Below are positions 26,552-34,898 of a stretch of 38,383 nt of DNA, piece by piece (within the stretch, counting starts at the first letter, position 1; every line of letters starts with the position of its first letter). The notes beneath the pieces were generated by a model. That model saw nothing but the letters and a program-made list of their open reading frames with translations. It searched no databases and had not been told where the DNA came from. Position numbers and translations under genes: made by a program. Source of the stretch: an uncultured Bacteroidota bacterium (GTDB lineage Bacteria; Bacteroidota; Bacteroidia; Bacteroidales; GWA2-32-17); NCBI GenBank assembly GCA_903872185.1, contig CAIQJL010000198.1, positions 1-38,383 on the forward strand. The letters run 5' to 3'.

Positions 26552-26580
26552 AAAGCTATACAGTAATGTATGGCTTTTAT
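26552..26580 (+). terminator. Rho-independent terminator after the 773-aa gene
   Basis: AAAGCTATACA / TGTATGGCTTT is an 11-bp stem with one U-G wobble and loop GTAA, followed by a T-rich tail, 19 nt after the stop codon. The remainder of 26581-26793 shows only AT-rich sequence and the promoter-like TAGTTTTG noted separately. Confidence 0.8.
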
Positions 26581-26780
26581 TTATTAATAATTACTTTTAA
26601 TATGTTAACAAAAATTCATCTTTTATTAATGAATTATTAAACTCTATTCGAAAAAAATGAATTACATTTATTGACTTTTTAGTTCTTTTAATTTTTATTT
26701 TTTGAAGTTGAGTACCTTGATGTATATTGCTTGATATAGCAGTATAGCTGAAGCCAATTTCGTGTAGATTATTTGAAAAA

Positions 26781-26788
26781 TAGTTTTG
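26781..26788 (+). promoter_or_regulatory. Promoter-like -7 box directly before the 1609-aa adhesin start
   Basis: TAGTTTTG matches TAnnTTTG and ends 5 nt before the ATG at 26794, so transcription from it would give a leaderless or nearly leaderless mRNA. No -33 box is present at the right distance. A one-off match in AT-rich DNA is quite possible. Confidence 0.3.
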
Positions 26789-26793
26789 CGATA

Positions 26794-29700
26794 ATGAGGT
26801 ATTTAATTTCTTTTTTAAAAAATATTTTAGTTTCCACATTCTTAAATGCGTGGAAGCCATTTTTTGCATTAATTATTTTTGTTTTTTGTGTATTTATTTC
26901 AAATACTCATGCTCAGTTAGCAGTTACAAATACTATGACGCCAACTCAACTTGTGCAAAATGTATTGGTTGGTGGTGGAGTAACAATTTCAAATGTAACA
27001 TATACAGGTGGTGCTAATTCTAGAGGTTCTTTTACAAATGGTGCTGCCACAAATCTAGGTTTAGGAAGTGGAATAGTATTAACTACTGGCACAGTTACTC
27101 AAACAGCTAATGCTGCTAGTTATTTTATGAATGTAAATCTTGGTTTGGCAGGTAATGCTCAACTAAATGCTATTAATAATGGCACTTCTACATTTGATGC
27201 AAGCATACTAGAATTTGATTTTGTGCCACTTTCAGATACTGTAAAATTCAGATATGTTTTTGGTTCTGAGGAATATCCTAATTGGGTTTGTTCTCAATAT
27301 CAGGATATTTTTGCGTTTTTTGTAAATGGTCCTAATCCTGCAGGTGGAAATTATACAAACTATAATATTGCATTGATTCCAGGAACTGTATTACCTGTTT
27401 CAGTTAATAGTGTGAATAATGGAAGTGTTGGAACAAGCGTTACAACTGGAGCAGGAGGATGTATTTCGCTTGCTTATTCAAGTTTATATGTAGCAAATTC
27501 TGGTTCTACTATTGCATTTAATGGATTCACAACTCCTTTAACTGCATGGTGTAAAGTAACTCCTTGTCAGACTTATCATATTAAAATAGCAATTGCTGAT
27601 GGTTTTAATGGTTTGTATGATTCGGGAGTATTTCTTGAAGCTAATAGTTTTACATCAACTTCTTATTCTTTAGCTGAAACTTATTCTAATCCCACTTTAG
27701 GAAATAATGCGGTTGAGGGTTGTTCAAATGGTTTGTTTACTTTTTCATTGTCTTCTGTTGCTACTTCGCCTGTTACTATTAATTATACAATTTCTGGATC
27801 TGCAGTAAATGGAATAGATTATTCGCTTATTTCAAATAGTATTACAATTCCTGTTGGACAAAGTTCAGGAGTAATTAATATAACTCCTTCAAATGATGCT
27901 GTATCTGAAGGTACAGAAACTGTTATTTTGAATTATATGAATGGTTGTACACCACAGTCAGATACTATTTATATTATTGACAAAGTTCCTATTGTATTGT
28001 CAATGGGAAATAATATAACAACATGTATAGGTGGCTCCGCAAATATCTCAGTAACACCTAACAGTGGAACTTCTCCATATACATATTCATGGAATAATAG
28101 TGCTGGAAATAATAGTGCAGCAACTGTCATTCCTGCTGTTACCACAACCTATATTGTAACTGTAACCGATTTATGTGGGTCAACTGCAACAGGAAGCCAA
28201 ATTGTAACAATATCCAGTTTAACTACAAACGCAGGGAATAATCAAACTATTTGTAGTGGAAGTGGTGCTTCTCTTTCTGCAACAAATGGAGGTACTTATT
28301 TATGGAGCAATAACGGAAATACTGCAACAATTATAGTTACTCCAGTTATAACAACAACTTACATTGTAACTGTTACATCAGGAGCGTGTGTTGCTGTTGA
28401 TTCTGTTGTTGTTAATGTTATTCAAATGCCATTAACAAATGCAGGAATTGATAATTCTGTTTGTTCTTTAGTAAATCAGTTACATGCAATAGCTTCTGTT
28501 GGAATAGGAACATGGACGGTGACCGGACCTGGTACAATAACATTTAGCAATGTGAATTCAGTCAATAGTTCAGTTACCGCTTCGGTTTATGGAAATTATG
28601 TTTTTACATGGACAGAAAATAATGGAAATGGATGTGTTAGTTCTGATAATGTGAATTATGTTTTTGCCCAGACACCTATAGCTAATGCAGGAATAGATGG
28701 AAGTTCATGTCAATTAAATTATCCTTTACAAGCTGCTCCTAGTGTTGGAATTGGAACATGGTCGCAATTATCGGGACCAGGTACTAGTACTTTTGTTAAT
28801 TCACATTTAGCTACAACAATTGTTACAGTTAGCACAGCGGGGAATTATAATTTTCAGTGGGTTGAAGTTAATAATGCAATTTGTTCTGACACTGATAATG
28901 TTGCAATAGTTTTTAATGCGCAGCCTGTTGCTAATGCTGGAGTTGATGGACAAACTTGTTCTTTATCTTTTAATTTGATAGCAAGTCCTTCTGTTGGATC
29001 AGGAATCTGGGCACAGGTTTCAGGTCCAGGTACATCAACTTTTGTGTCTTCAGTTTCTGCTGCTACATCTGTTTCTGTTAGTATTCAAGGAAGTTATGTG
29101 TATAGTTGGACCGAAAATAATAATGGGTGTACCAGTACTGATAATGTTTCTATCAGTTTCGCTTCTCAGCCTACAACAAATGCTGGTATAGATAGTACTG
29201 CTTGTTCTTTGACTTATTTATTAAATGCAATACCTTCTTTAGGTATTGGTACATGGACTTATACAGGACCAGGTATTGCTACATTTGCAAATATTCATAA
29301 TGCAAATTCATCTGTTGTTGTAAATGCAAGTGGTACCTACATTTTCATTTGGACAGAAAATAATGGACTAGGGTGTGTAGCTTCAGATAGCGTTACTATT
29401 TCTTTTTCACAACCAATAGCTAATGCTGGACAAAATTTTTCAATATGTCAATTAAATACAAATTTGACTGCAATACCAAGTGTTGGAATAGGCACATGGA
29501 GTCAAACATCAGGACCAGGAAATATTACATTTACAAATGTTAATGATCCAAACACGTTGGTCTCTGCATCACTGCAAGGAACATATGTTTTGCAATGGCA
29601 AGAAACTAATGGCAATAGTTGTTCAAGCTCTGATAATATTACAGCAATTTTTACTTCTATGCCAAATGCAAATGCCGGAATAGATACAGCTTTATGTAGT

Positions 29701-31623
29701 CAATCTTATACAATGTCTGCTATTTCAAGTATTGGAACAGGAACGTGGAGTCAATTGTCAGGACCTGGAATTTCAACTTTTTCAAATTTGAATTTAGCAA
29801 GTTCTATGTTAAATGTTAATAATTTTGGAACTTATACTTATTTATGGAATGAAAATAATACCAATGGCTGTTTTGATAATGATACTTTGGTTATTACATT
29901 TAATTATATTCCCACTTCAGATTTTCAATATTCAGGAATAAATTGTTTTAATTCAAATACTACTGTAACATATATTGGAAATGGAACATCAACTTCAAAT
30001 TTTAATTGGAATTTTGGTTCTGCAAATATCATTTCTGGAAGTGGAATAGGGCCTTATGTTATTAATTATTTTACATCAGGTACTTTTCAAATTTCATTAC
30101 AGGTTTCTCAAAATAGTTGCGTTTCAGTATTAAATTCACAAAATGTAACAAATCCTACAGAAATTATTGTAAATCATTTAAGTTCCAATGTTACTTGTTT
30201 TGGATACAGTAATGGAACCATTACAACTAATGTAATTGGGGGAACATTGCCTGTTACATATTTATGGTCAAATGGTTCAATTTTTTCTTCACTTTCAAAT
30301 GTTTATGAAGGAATTTATGTTGTTACTGTTACCGACAATAATGCTTGTACTGCAATTGATAATGTAACCATTTCTCAACCTGCAAAATTAGTTATTGATA
30401 TTAATGAGTATTATGCAATTTGTTCTGATTCGTCAGTGTTAATTGGATCTTCTGCAACTGGTGGAGTATTTCCATATAGTTATCAATGGAATAATGGACT
30501 TTATTCTGATTATATTTCTGTATCTCCTGATACAACTACAAACTATTATGTTATTGCTACTGATGCCAATGGTTGTAGTAGTTTAAGTAATGCCACCGTT
30601 GTTGTATATCCGCAATTAAACTTAACAGCTTTTACATCTGTTGATAGTATTTGTCCTGGCGAGATGATATCTATTTCTGCAAGTGCATCAGGTGGTAATG
30701 GGATTTATTCATTTTTCTTAAATGGAAATATTAGTTCTTTGCCAATTGTTATTTATCCAAACGTAACACAGTCATATCAACTAATGGTAAAAGATGGCTG
30801 TTATTCTGCAATAAAGGATATTCCTGTTGTTGTTTATCCAAGCCCTCCAAATAATCCTTTGTCAGATAGGGTAGAAGGTTGTATTCCTTTATCTATTCAA
30901 TTTAACGAACAAAGTCCTTCAAGTAATTTGACATATTATTGGAATTTTGGCGATGGAGAAGCTTCTTATACACAAAATCCTTTGCATATTTATAATGTAT
31001 CAGGAACATTTGATGTTGCATTAACTACAACTAATATTTATGGTTGTAAAACAAATAATGTAATTACAAATTGGATTACTGCATATCCTCTTCCAGAAGC
31101 TCAGTTTGAATCTTCACCTGAATATGCCAGTATAATAAAACCTATAATGTCATTTGATAATTATTCTACATCAGCTCATAGTGTTATCTGGTATTTTGGA
31201 GATGGTGACTCATCTAGCATCTTTAGTCCGACTCATATTTATCCAACTTCGCCTGTAGGAATATATGATGTAACATTAATTGTTTTTACAGCTAATGGTT
31301 GCACAGATACTGTTTATGGTAATATTGAAATTAAAGATGAGTTTTCGTTTTATGCCCCATCTGCTTTTAGCCCGGATAATGATGGTAAAAATGAATTGTT
31401 CTTTGTTACAGGAAATGGAATAGATCTACAAACCTTTAACATTGCTGTTTTTGATCGTTGGGGGGAAGTGATTTTTGAATCAAATGATATTCTTAAAGGT
31501 TGGGATGGAAAAGTTAAAAACAGAGAATTAGCTCCAGTAGGAACTTATACATGGTTTGCAAAATTCAGAGATTTTAAAGGTGTGGTACACGAAAAGGCTG
31601 GACCTGTAACATTGATTCGTTAA
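26794..31623 (+). CDS. Giant secreted adhesin-like protein with choice-of-anchor L, PKD-like repeats and CHU_C end
   Basis: I chose the ATG at 26794 (1609 aa); a TTG 21 nt upstream also opens the frame. A signal segment (FFALIIFVFCVFISNTHAQ) ends at about residue 41. The order is: choice-of-anchor L (about 42-255, FRYVFGSEEYPN), a Calx-beta-like domain (about 256-375), two Ig-like modules (to about 540), and six ~82-aa repeats of type PxANAGIDxxxC (about 545-1038). Then come a PKD domain, a SprB-like repeat (about 1122-1198), two PKD domains (WNFGDGEA, WYFGDGDS) and CHU_C (about 1516-1609; APSAFSPDNDGKNELFF; FDRWGEVIFE). It is T9SS type B cargo. Its N-terminus resembles that of the 5910-11102 protein, and its C-terminal ~350 residues resemble those of the 14903-21937 protein. 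Confidence 0.88.
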   Translation: MRYLISFLKNILVSTFLNAWKPFFALIIFVFCVFISNTHAQLAVTNTMTPTQLVQNVLVGGGVTISNVTYTGGANSRGSFTNGAATNLGLGSGIVLTTGTVTQTANAASYFMNVNLGLAGNAQLNAINNGTSTFDASILEFDFVPLSDTVKFRYVFGSEEYPNWVCSQYQDIFAFFVNGPNPAGGNYTNYNIALIPGTVLPVSVNSVNNGSVGTSVTTGAGGCISLAYSSLYVANSGSTIAFNGFTTPLTAWCKVTPCQTYHIKIAIADGFNGLYDSGVFLEANSFTSTSYSLAETYSNPTLGNNAVEGCSNGLFTFSLSSVATSPVTINYTISGSAVNGIDYSLISNSITIPVGQSSGVINITPSNDAVSEGTETVILNYMNGCTPQSDTIYIIDKVPIVLSMGNNITTCIGGSANISVTPNSGTSPYTYSWNNSAGNNSAATVIPAVTTTYIVTVTDLCGSTATGSQIVTISSLTTNAGNNQTICSGSGASLSATNGGTYLWSNNGNTATIIVTPVITTTYIVTVTSGACVAVDSVVVNVIQMPLTNAGIDNSVCSLVNQLHAIASVGIGTWTVTGPGTITFSNVNSVNSSVTASVYGNYVFTWTENNGNGCVSSDNVNYVFAQTPIANAGIDGSSCQLNYPLQAAPSVGIGTWSQLSGPGTSTFVNSHLATTIVTVSTAGNYNFQWVEVNNAICSDTDNVAIVFNAQPVANAGVDGQTCSLSFNLIASPSVGSGIWAQVSGPGTSTFVSSVSAATSVSVSIQGSYVYSWTENNNGCTSTDNVSISFASQPTTNAGIDSTACSLTYLLNAIPSLGIGTWTYTGPGIATFANIHNANSSVVVNASGTYIFIWTENNGLGCVASDSVTISFSQPIANAGQNFSICQLNTNLTAIPSVGIGTWSQTSGPGNITFTNVNDPNTLVSASLQGTYVLQWQETNGNSCSSSDNITAIFTSMPNANAGIDTALCSQSYTMSAISSIGTGTWSQLSGPGISTFSNLNLASSMLNVNNFGTYTYLWNENNTNGCFDNDTLVITFNYIPTSDFQYSGINCFNSNTTVTYIGNGTSTSNFNWNFGSANIISGSGIGPYVINYFTSGTFQISLQVSQNSCVSVLNSQNVTNPTEIIVNHLSSNVTCFGYSNGTITTNVIGGTLPVTYLWSNGSIFSSLSNVYEGIYVVTVTDNNACTAIDNVTISQPAKLVIDINEYYAICSDSSVLIGSSATGGVFPYSYQWNNGLYSDYISVSPDTTTNYYVIATDANGCSSLSNATVVVYPQLNLTAFTSVDSICPGEMISISASASGGNGIYSFFLNGNISSLPIVIYPNVTQSYQLMVKDGCYSAIKDIPVVVYPSPPNNPLSDRVEGCIPLSIQFNEQSPSSNLTYYWNFGDGEASYTQNPLHIYNVSGTFDVALTTTNIYGCKTNNVITNWITAYPLPEAQFESSPEYASIIKPIMSFDNYSTSAHSVIWYFGDGDSSSIFSPTHIYPTSPVGIYDVTLIVFTANGCTDTVYGNIEIKDEFSFYAPSAFSPDNDGKNELFFVTGNGIDLQTFNIAVFDRWGEVIFESNDILKGWDGKVKNRELAPVGTYTWFAKFRDFKGVVHEKAGPVTLIR
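28430..29908 (+). repeat. Six tandem ~246-bp repeats (ANAGID units)
   Basis: Six coding units encode PxANAGIDxxxCSLxxxLxAxPSVGIGTWxxxSGPGxxTFxN...GxYxFxWTENNGxxCxSSDNVxIxF. They form the central array of the 1609-aa adhesin. Confidence 0.85.
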
Positions 31624-31713
31624 TTAACACGAGCTTAATGTAGTTATAATAAATACATTATCAGCAAATGTGAACAATCCGGAATGTTATACTTAGCATC
31701 AGCCGCGGCGGAC

Positions 31714-31762
31714 GAAGTATCTATTCTAGAGAATTAGATCCTTCACTGCGTTCAGGATGACA
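31714..31762. repeat. REP-like element with hairpin, third copy in the window
   Basis: Read on the minus strand, 31737-31762 gives TGTCATCCTGAACGCAGTGAAGGA (as two adjoining halves), which matches the core GTCATCCTGAGCGTAGTCGAAGGA of the element at 215-287. Its left side forms an inverted repeat GAAGTATCTA (31714-31723) / TAGATCCTTC (31735-31744). It lies between the convergent adhesin gene and the adenosyltransferase gene; 31624-31793 has no gene. Confidence 0.65.
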
Positions 31763-31793
31763 TTGTGGTTTAGTATTAATTGTATAAATCTTT

Positions 31794-32342
31794 TTAATAT
31801 TTAGGATTCCACGGAACTTCAGAAACATTATGCAATTTTGAAATGTATCTTGCAGTAACAAATAAATAATCGGAGAGACGATTTAAAAATTTTATAACAA
31901 GTTCATCTACTTTATAATTCTGACTAAGCGCAAGAGCATGCCTTTCTGCTCTTCTGCAAATTGTTCTACATATATGAGCTTGTGATGAAATAGGATGGCC
32001 TCCAGGGAGAATAAAAGAATGAAGTGGTTCAAGTTGTTTTTCCATTTCATCTATTTCAGTTTCTAATTTTTCTATATCAGAATCTGTTAAAACAGGAAGT
32101 TTTAAATTGCAGCCTTCGCAATCAGTTGCCAGTATAGTGGCACATGTCATTAGTCTATCCTGAATAAAAAGTAGTTTTTCTTTTAGATTATTTTCTGTAA
32201 TTTGATCTCTTAACAAACCAACGTGAGAAATTAATTCGTCAACTGTTCCATAGGCTTCTATGCGCTCGTGAAATTTTTGCACACGTTTACCTCCAATAAG
32301 TGAAGTTGTTCCGGTATCGCCAGTCTTAGTGTATATTTTCAT
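31794..32342 (-). CDS. Cob(I)alamin adenosyltransferase, PduO type
   Basis: This enzyme transfers the 5'-deoxyadenosyl group of ATP to cob(I)alamin or its precursor, making coenzyme B12. The protein is 182 aa, normal for the family. The N-terminal ATP-binding signature [19 protein letters not shown] is at 5-23. [12 protein letters not shown] (31-42), the arginine-rich [10 protein letters not shown] (125-134) and [15 protein letters not shown] (152-166) complete the PduO/CobO-trimer pattern. It overlaps the upstream ABC ATPase gene by 17 nt in another frame, so the two are translationally linked, although no functional link is obvious. No other cobalamin gene is in the window. Confidence 0.94.
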   Translation of the reverse strand: MKIYTKTGDTGTTSLIGGKRVQKFHERIEAYGTVDELISHVGLLRDQITENNLKEKLLFIQDRLMTCATILATDCEGCNLKLPVLTDSDIEKLETEIDEMEKQLEPLHSFILPGGHPISSQAHICRTICRRAERHALALSQNYKVDELVIKFLNRLSDYLFVTARYISKLHNVSEVPWNPKY

Positions 32343-33054
32343 TTAAAATACTCATGTTTATTCGTTCGGTATTTTTTAGGTCAGATTCAATTCTTCCGTC
32401 TTTTAATCTTATTATTCTATGTGCATAACGGGCAATATCTTCTTCGTGTGTTACTAATATAATGGTATTTCCATTTTTATGAATATCATCAATCAGTCGC
32501 ATTATTTCTACAGATGTTTTTGAATCTAAATTTCCAGTAGGCTCATCTGCTAATATTATTGACGGATTATTTACCATCGCTCTTGCAATAGCTACACGTT
32601 GCCGTTGACCTCCGCTTAGTTCGTTGGGTTTATGTTTCATTCTGTCAGCTAAACCAACATTATTTAATACGTCAATCCCTCTGGCATTTCTGTCTGCTTT
32701 GTTTTTTCCAGAATAAACTAATGGAAGAATAACATTCTCTAATGCATTGTATCTTGGCATCAAGTTAAATGTTTGGAAAACAAAACCGATCTCAATATTT
32801 CTAACTTCAGCAAGCTCATTGTCGCTCATTCTGCTTACATCTTTATTGTTAAGCAAATATTGTCCAGATGTAGGTGTGTCAAGACAACCAAGAAGATTCA
32901 TTAAAGTAGATTTACCTGAACCTGATGGTCCCATAATAGCAACATACTCATTTCTAAGAATAGAAAGCTCAATATTGCGAAGTGCTTTTACTATCTCTGT
33001 TCCAATTTGGTAGTATTTATATATTTTTTGAAGTCTAATTATTTCTTCGCTCAT
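32326..33054 (-). CDS. ABC transporter ATP-binding protein, MacB/LolD family
   Basis: This 242-aa cytoplasmic ATPase belongs to the family that powers MacB/FtsX-type or LolCDE permeases. The Walker A motif GPSGSGKST is at 42-50, the Q-loop glutamine at 94 ([10 protein letters not shown]), and the signature [14 protein letters not shown] at 146-159. Walker B is [11 protein letters not shown] (167-177) and the switch histidine is H203 (VTHEED). No permease gene adjoins it, so its partner must be encoded elsewhere. It could serve lipoprotein release or a peptide/macrolide exporter; the sequence does not decide. It lies 56 nt after the methyltransferase gene and overlaps the adenosyltransferase gene by 17 nt. 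Confidence 0.94.
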   Translation of the reverse strand: MSEEIIRLQKIYKYYQIGTEIVKALRNIELSILRNEYVAIMGPSGSGKSTLMNLLGCLDTPTSGQYLLNNKDVSRMSDNELAEVRNIEIGFVFQTFNLMPRYNALENVILPLVYSGKNKADRNARGIDVLNNVGLADRMKHKPNELSGGQRQRVAIARAMVNNPSIILADEPTGNLDSKTSVEIMRLIDDIHKNGNTIILVTHEEDIARYAHRIIRLKDGRIESDLKNTERINMSILNENIH

Positions 33055-33110
33055 CTTTCTTATTTAAAAGTGTAATGCAAGTTAATAATATTTTAGAAAT
33101 GAAAAGTTTA

Positions 33111-33896
33111 TTAAAATCTTATAACAAAGTCTTGTTTTGTTAGCTCTTTATGAAAATATACTAATCCAAGTTGAAATAAATCTACAGTTAAGGTAACGTT
33201 TTTATTTCTTTTGATTTCTTCCCAAGCTTCTTCCATCTCTTCTGACCAGTGAATATCATCGAAAATAAAAAGAGTATCATTAATTGTATAAGGAAGGCAT
33301 TGCTCAAAATAATTTAATGTGGCTTTTTTAGTATGGTTACCATCAAAATAAACTATTCCTAATGTTTGTAAATCAAAAAAGGTTAGAGGTAAAATTTCAT
33401 CAAATTGACCGTTTACTAGTGTAATGTTTTTAGTATTGGCTAAAGTGAATGTATCCTGAGCAATTTTTGAGGTTTCGCTACATCCTTCTACAGTAACAAC
33501 TTTTGCTTCTGGGTTTCCTAATGCTAAATATGCAGTGCTTATTCCAAAAGAAGTTCCAATTTCAAGTATTGTTTTAGGTTTATAATATACAGCTAATCTA
33601 TATAACAATTTGCCGTATTTTTTCTTTATTGTACAGTATTTTGTTATTTCTGATACTTTTCTTTGGTTAGATTGAAAAATTTTTGATCCTGCGCCAAAGT
33701 CGGTTACAGTAATTACTTTATCAGATTCGAGTAATTCTTTCCTTATTAAATCAATTTTTCGATAAGCTACTTTATCACTTTTATCATTAAATATCAAAGT
33801 AATTAAATCGAAAAGGAAAGGTGAATGAATTCCAAAACCTTTTTCATGTTTAGAGCAAAGAATATACTTTAATTTATTTAATATTAGATTAGGCAT
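33111..33896 (-). CDS. SAM-dependent class I methyltransferase, O-methyltransferase-like
   Basis: The protein is 261 aa. A Rossmann-type SAM-binding motif ILEIGTSFGIS is at 110-120. The acidic end of strand 2 is VVTVEG (133-138), and YFDGNHTKKATLNYF (183-197) and IFDDIHWSEEM (211-221) follow. The pattern resembles caffeoyl-CoA/catechol-type O-methyltransferases. The N-terminus (about 1-100, with KHEKGFGIHSPFLFDLI) is a Bacteroidota-style extension. The substrate is unknown. It probably heads the 33896-31794 gene string. The sequence TACCTTTG (33901-33908, minus strand) fits TAnnTTTG only 4 nt before the ATG, which would make the mRNA nearly leaderless. Confidence 0.85.
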   Translation of the reverse strand: MPNLILNKLKYILCSKHEKGFGIHSPFLFDLITLIFNDKSDKVAYRKIDLIRKELLESDKVITVTDFGAGSKIFQSNQRKVSEITKYCTIKKKYGKLLYRLAVYYKPKTILEIGTSFGISTAYLALGNPEAKVVTVEGCSETSKIAQDTFTLANTKNITLVNGQFDEILPLTFFDLQTLGIVYFDGNHTKKATLNYFEQCLPYTINDTLFIFDDIHWSEEMEEAWEEIKRNKNVTLTVDLFQLGLVYFHKELTKQDFVIRF

Positions 33897-34094
33897 ATTA
33901 CAAAGGTAAAGAATTTATTTTCTAAATATAACTTTCAAATAATAACGAATTTTAACATTGCTACTTGTTTTTATGTCATAAAACATTTAATTAACGTTTA
34001 TTAATAAGTAACATGCATATTTATAGGTTATTGTGAAATTGTTTAATTAACATTTGTTAAGCTTAAATTAGAACAATTCGGCTTTTTGTAACCA

Positions 34095-34102
34095 TAACTT
34101 TG
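34095..34102 (+). promoter_or_regulatory. -7 box for the small basic secreted protein gene
   Basis: TAACTTTG matches TAnnTTTG and predicts a start near 34108, about 39 nt before the ATG at 34147. No clear -33 TTTG is present. The rest of 33909-34094 is AT-rich, with no gene that I can support. Confidence 0.5.
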
Positions 34103-34146
34103 ACTAGGTTTTTTTATTAAAAATGAATTTAAAAAATATCTGGATT

Positions 34147-34404
34147 ATGAAAAAATTATTTGTTCTTCTAGCAGTAGTTGCTTTTTCAGCAACACAGGTT
34201 TTAAATGTAAGCGCAACAGAGTACAGAGGAAAACCAAAGTCACATCAAACAGCGAGTAAAACTGCATCGCCAGCACCAATTAAGACTCCGACTTCTAAGT
34301 CTGATAAATCTGCAAATACAAATACAACAAAGAAAGATGCAAAAAGTCATTCATGTTGTTCATCACATAATGCAAAAGCAAGTTCAACAAAGAAAGTTAA
34401 ATAG
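34147..34404 (+). CDS. Small secreted lysine/serine-rich protein of unknown function
   Basis: From the ATG at 34147 the product is 85 aa; a second ATG at 34123 would add eight residues. The later start gives a standard signal peptide (MKKLFVLLAVVAFSATQVLN, cleaved near VSA). The mature part is about 58 residues of low complexity, very rich in Lys, Ser, Thr and Ala. It has a single motif HSCCSSH, whose two cysteines and two histidines could bind a metal or form disulfides. I do not recognise a family. The gene stands alone with its own -7 box and terminator. Real expression is likely because of those signals and the clean signal peptide. Confidence 0.7.
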   Translation: MKKLFVLLAVVAFSATQVLNVSATEYRGKPKSHQTASKTASPAPIKTPTSKSDKSANTNTTKKDAKSHSCCSSHNAKASSTKKVK

Positions 34405-34440
34405 GTTAGTTTTTTCATTTCTTTAGGTTTAGGTTAAGTA

Positions 34441-34470
34441 AAAGAGCTGCTGAAAAGTGCAGCTTTTTTG
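34441..34470 (+). terminator. Terminator after the small secreted protein gene
   Basis: AGCTGC (34445-34450) and GCAGCT (34459-34464) form a stem with an 8-nt loop, flanked by A-rich sequence on the left and six T on the right. It lies about 40 nt past the stop codon and just before rnpB. Confidence 0.85.
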
Positions 34471-34498
34471 TTGTAATAGCCCAATTTAAAATAATTTG

Positions 34499-34506
34499 TA
34501 TCTTTG
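34499..34506 (+). promoter_or_regulatory. -7 box of rnpB
   Basis: TATCTTTG matches TAnnTTTG. Its end is 6 nt from 34512, where the P1 helix of RNase P RNA begins, so the box and the RNA 5' end agree. Confidence 0.75.
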
Positions 34507-34511
34507 CAAAT

Positions 34512-34855
34512 AGCAGACTGTTCTATCGCTCCGTATTTATGCGGGGAGGAAAGTCCGGGCAGCGCAGAGCATCACGCTTCTTAATTGGAAGATACCTGCG
34601 AGGGTATAGCCATGCAACAGAAAATAACCGCCACAATTTATTGTGGTAAGGGTGAAAAGGCGGGGTAAGGGCCCACCAGTGTTGTGGTAACACAATAGCT
34701 GTGTAACTTGTGAGCTGCAAGACCATGTAAACCGACGCTATAGGGTTGCTCGCCCAATGTCGGAGGGTAGGTTGCTAGATTTCGTGAGCGATTGCGAAAC
34801 AAGACAAATGATAGAAGTCCTTTAGGGGAAACAGAACCCGGCTTATAGGTTTGCT
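34512..34855 (+). ncRNA. rnpB: RNase P RNA (bacterial class A)
   Basis: This is the catalytic RNA of RNase P, which matures tRNA 5' ends. Conserved blocks are all visible: GAGGAAAGTCCGGGC (about 34546-34560), the AGGGTGAAAAGGCGGGGTAA segment followed by GGGCCCACCAG (about 34649-34680), GAGGGTAGGTTGC-type sequence near 34762, and ACAGAACCCGGCTTATAG (34831-34848). The ends pair as helix P1: AGCAGAC (34512-34518) with GTTTGCT (34849-34855), one G-U pair. The length is about 344 nt, normal for class A. A bidirectional terminator follows. An open frame on the opposite strand is a by-product of the RNA. Confidence 0.95.
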
Positions 34856-34865
34856 TTTTAAAATT

Positions 34866-34897
34866 AAAACATTCAGATTGAAAGACCTGAATGTTTT
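34866..34897. terminator. Bidirectional terminator between rnpB and kdsA
   Basis: AAAACATTCAG / CTGAATGTTTT is an 11-bp stem with a 10-nt loop. T-rich tails occur on both strands, so it can end rnpB on the plus strand and kdsA on the minus strand. Confidence 0.85.
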
Positions 34898-34898
34898 T

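Noticed and set aside
26597-26869. Open frame of 90 codons on the minus strand before the 1609-aa adhesin
   Set aside because: It overlaps the signal-peptide region of the adhesin, has no recognisable motif, and its composition is that of AT-rich antisense DNA.
22108-31623. Possible integrated mobile element carrying the adhesin block
   Set aside because: No integrase, transposase, tRNA gene or flanking target duplication was seen. Composition is uniform with the housekeeping genes on both sides.
31636-31660. Inverted repeat TAATGTA / TACATTA after the 1609-aa adhesin gene
   Set aside because: The stem is all weak pairs with an 11-nt loop and no T run, so I do not call it a terminator.
34523-34726. 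Open frame of 67 codons on the minus strand
   Set aside because: It lies wholly inside RNase P RNA, antisense to its conserved core, and has no protein-like features.
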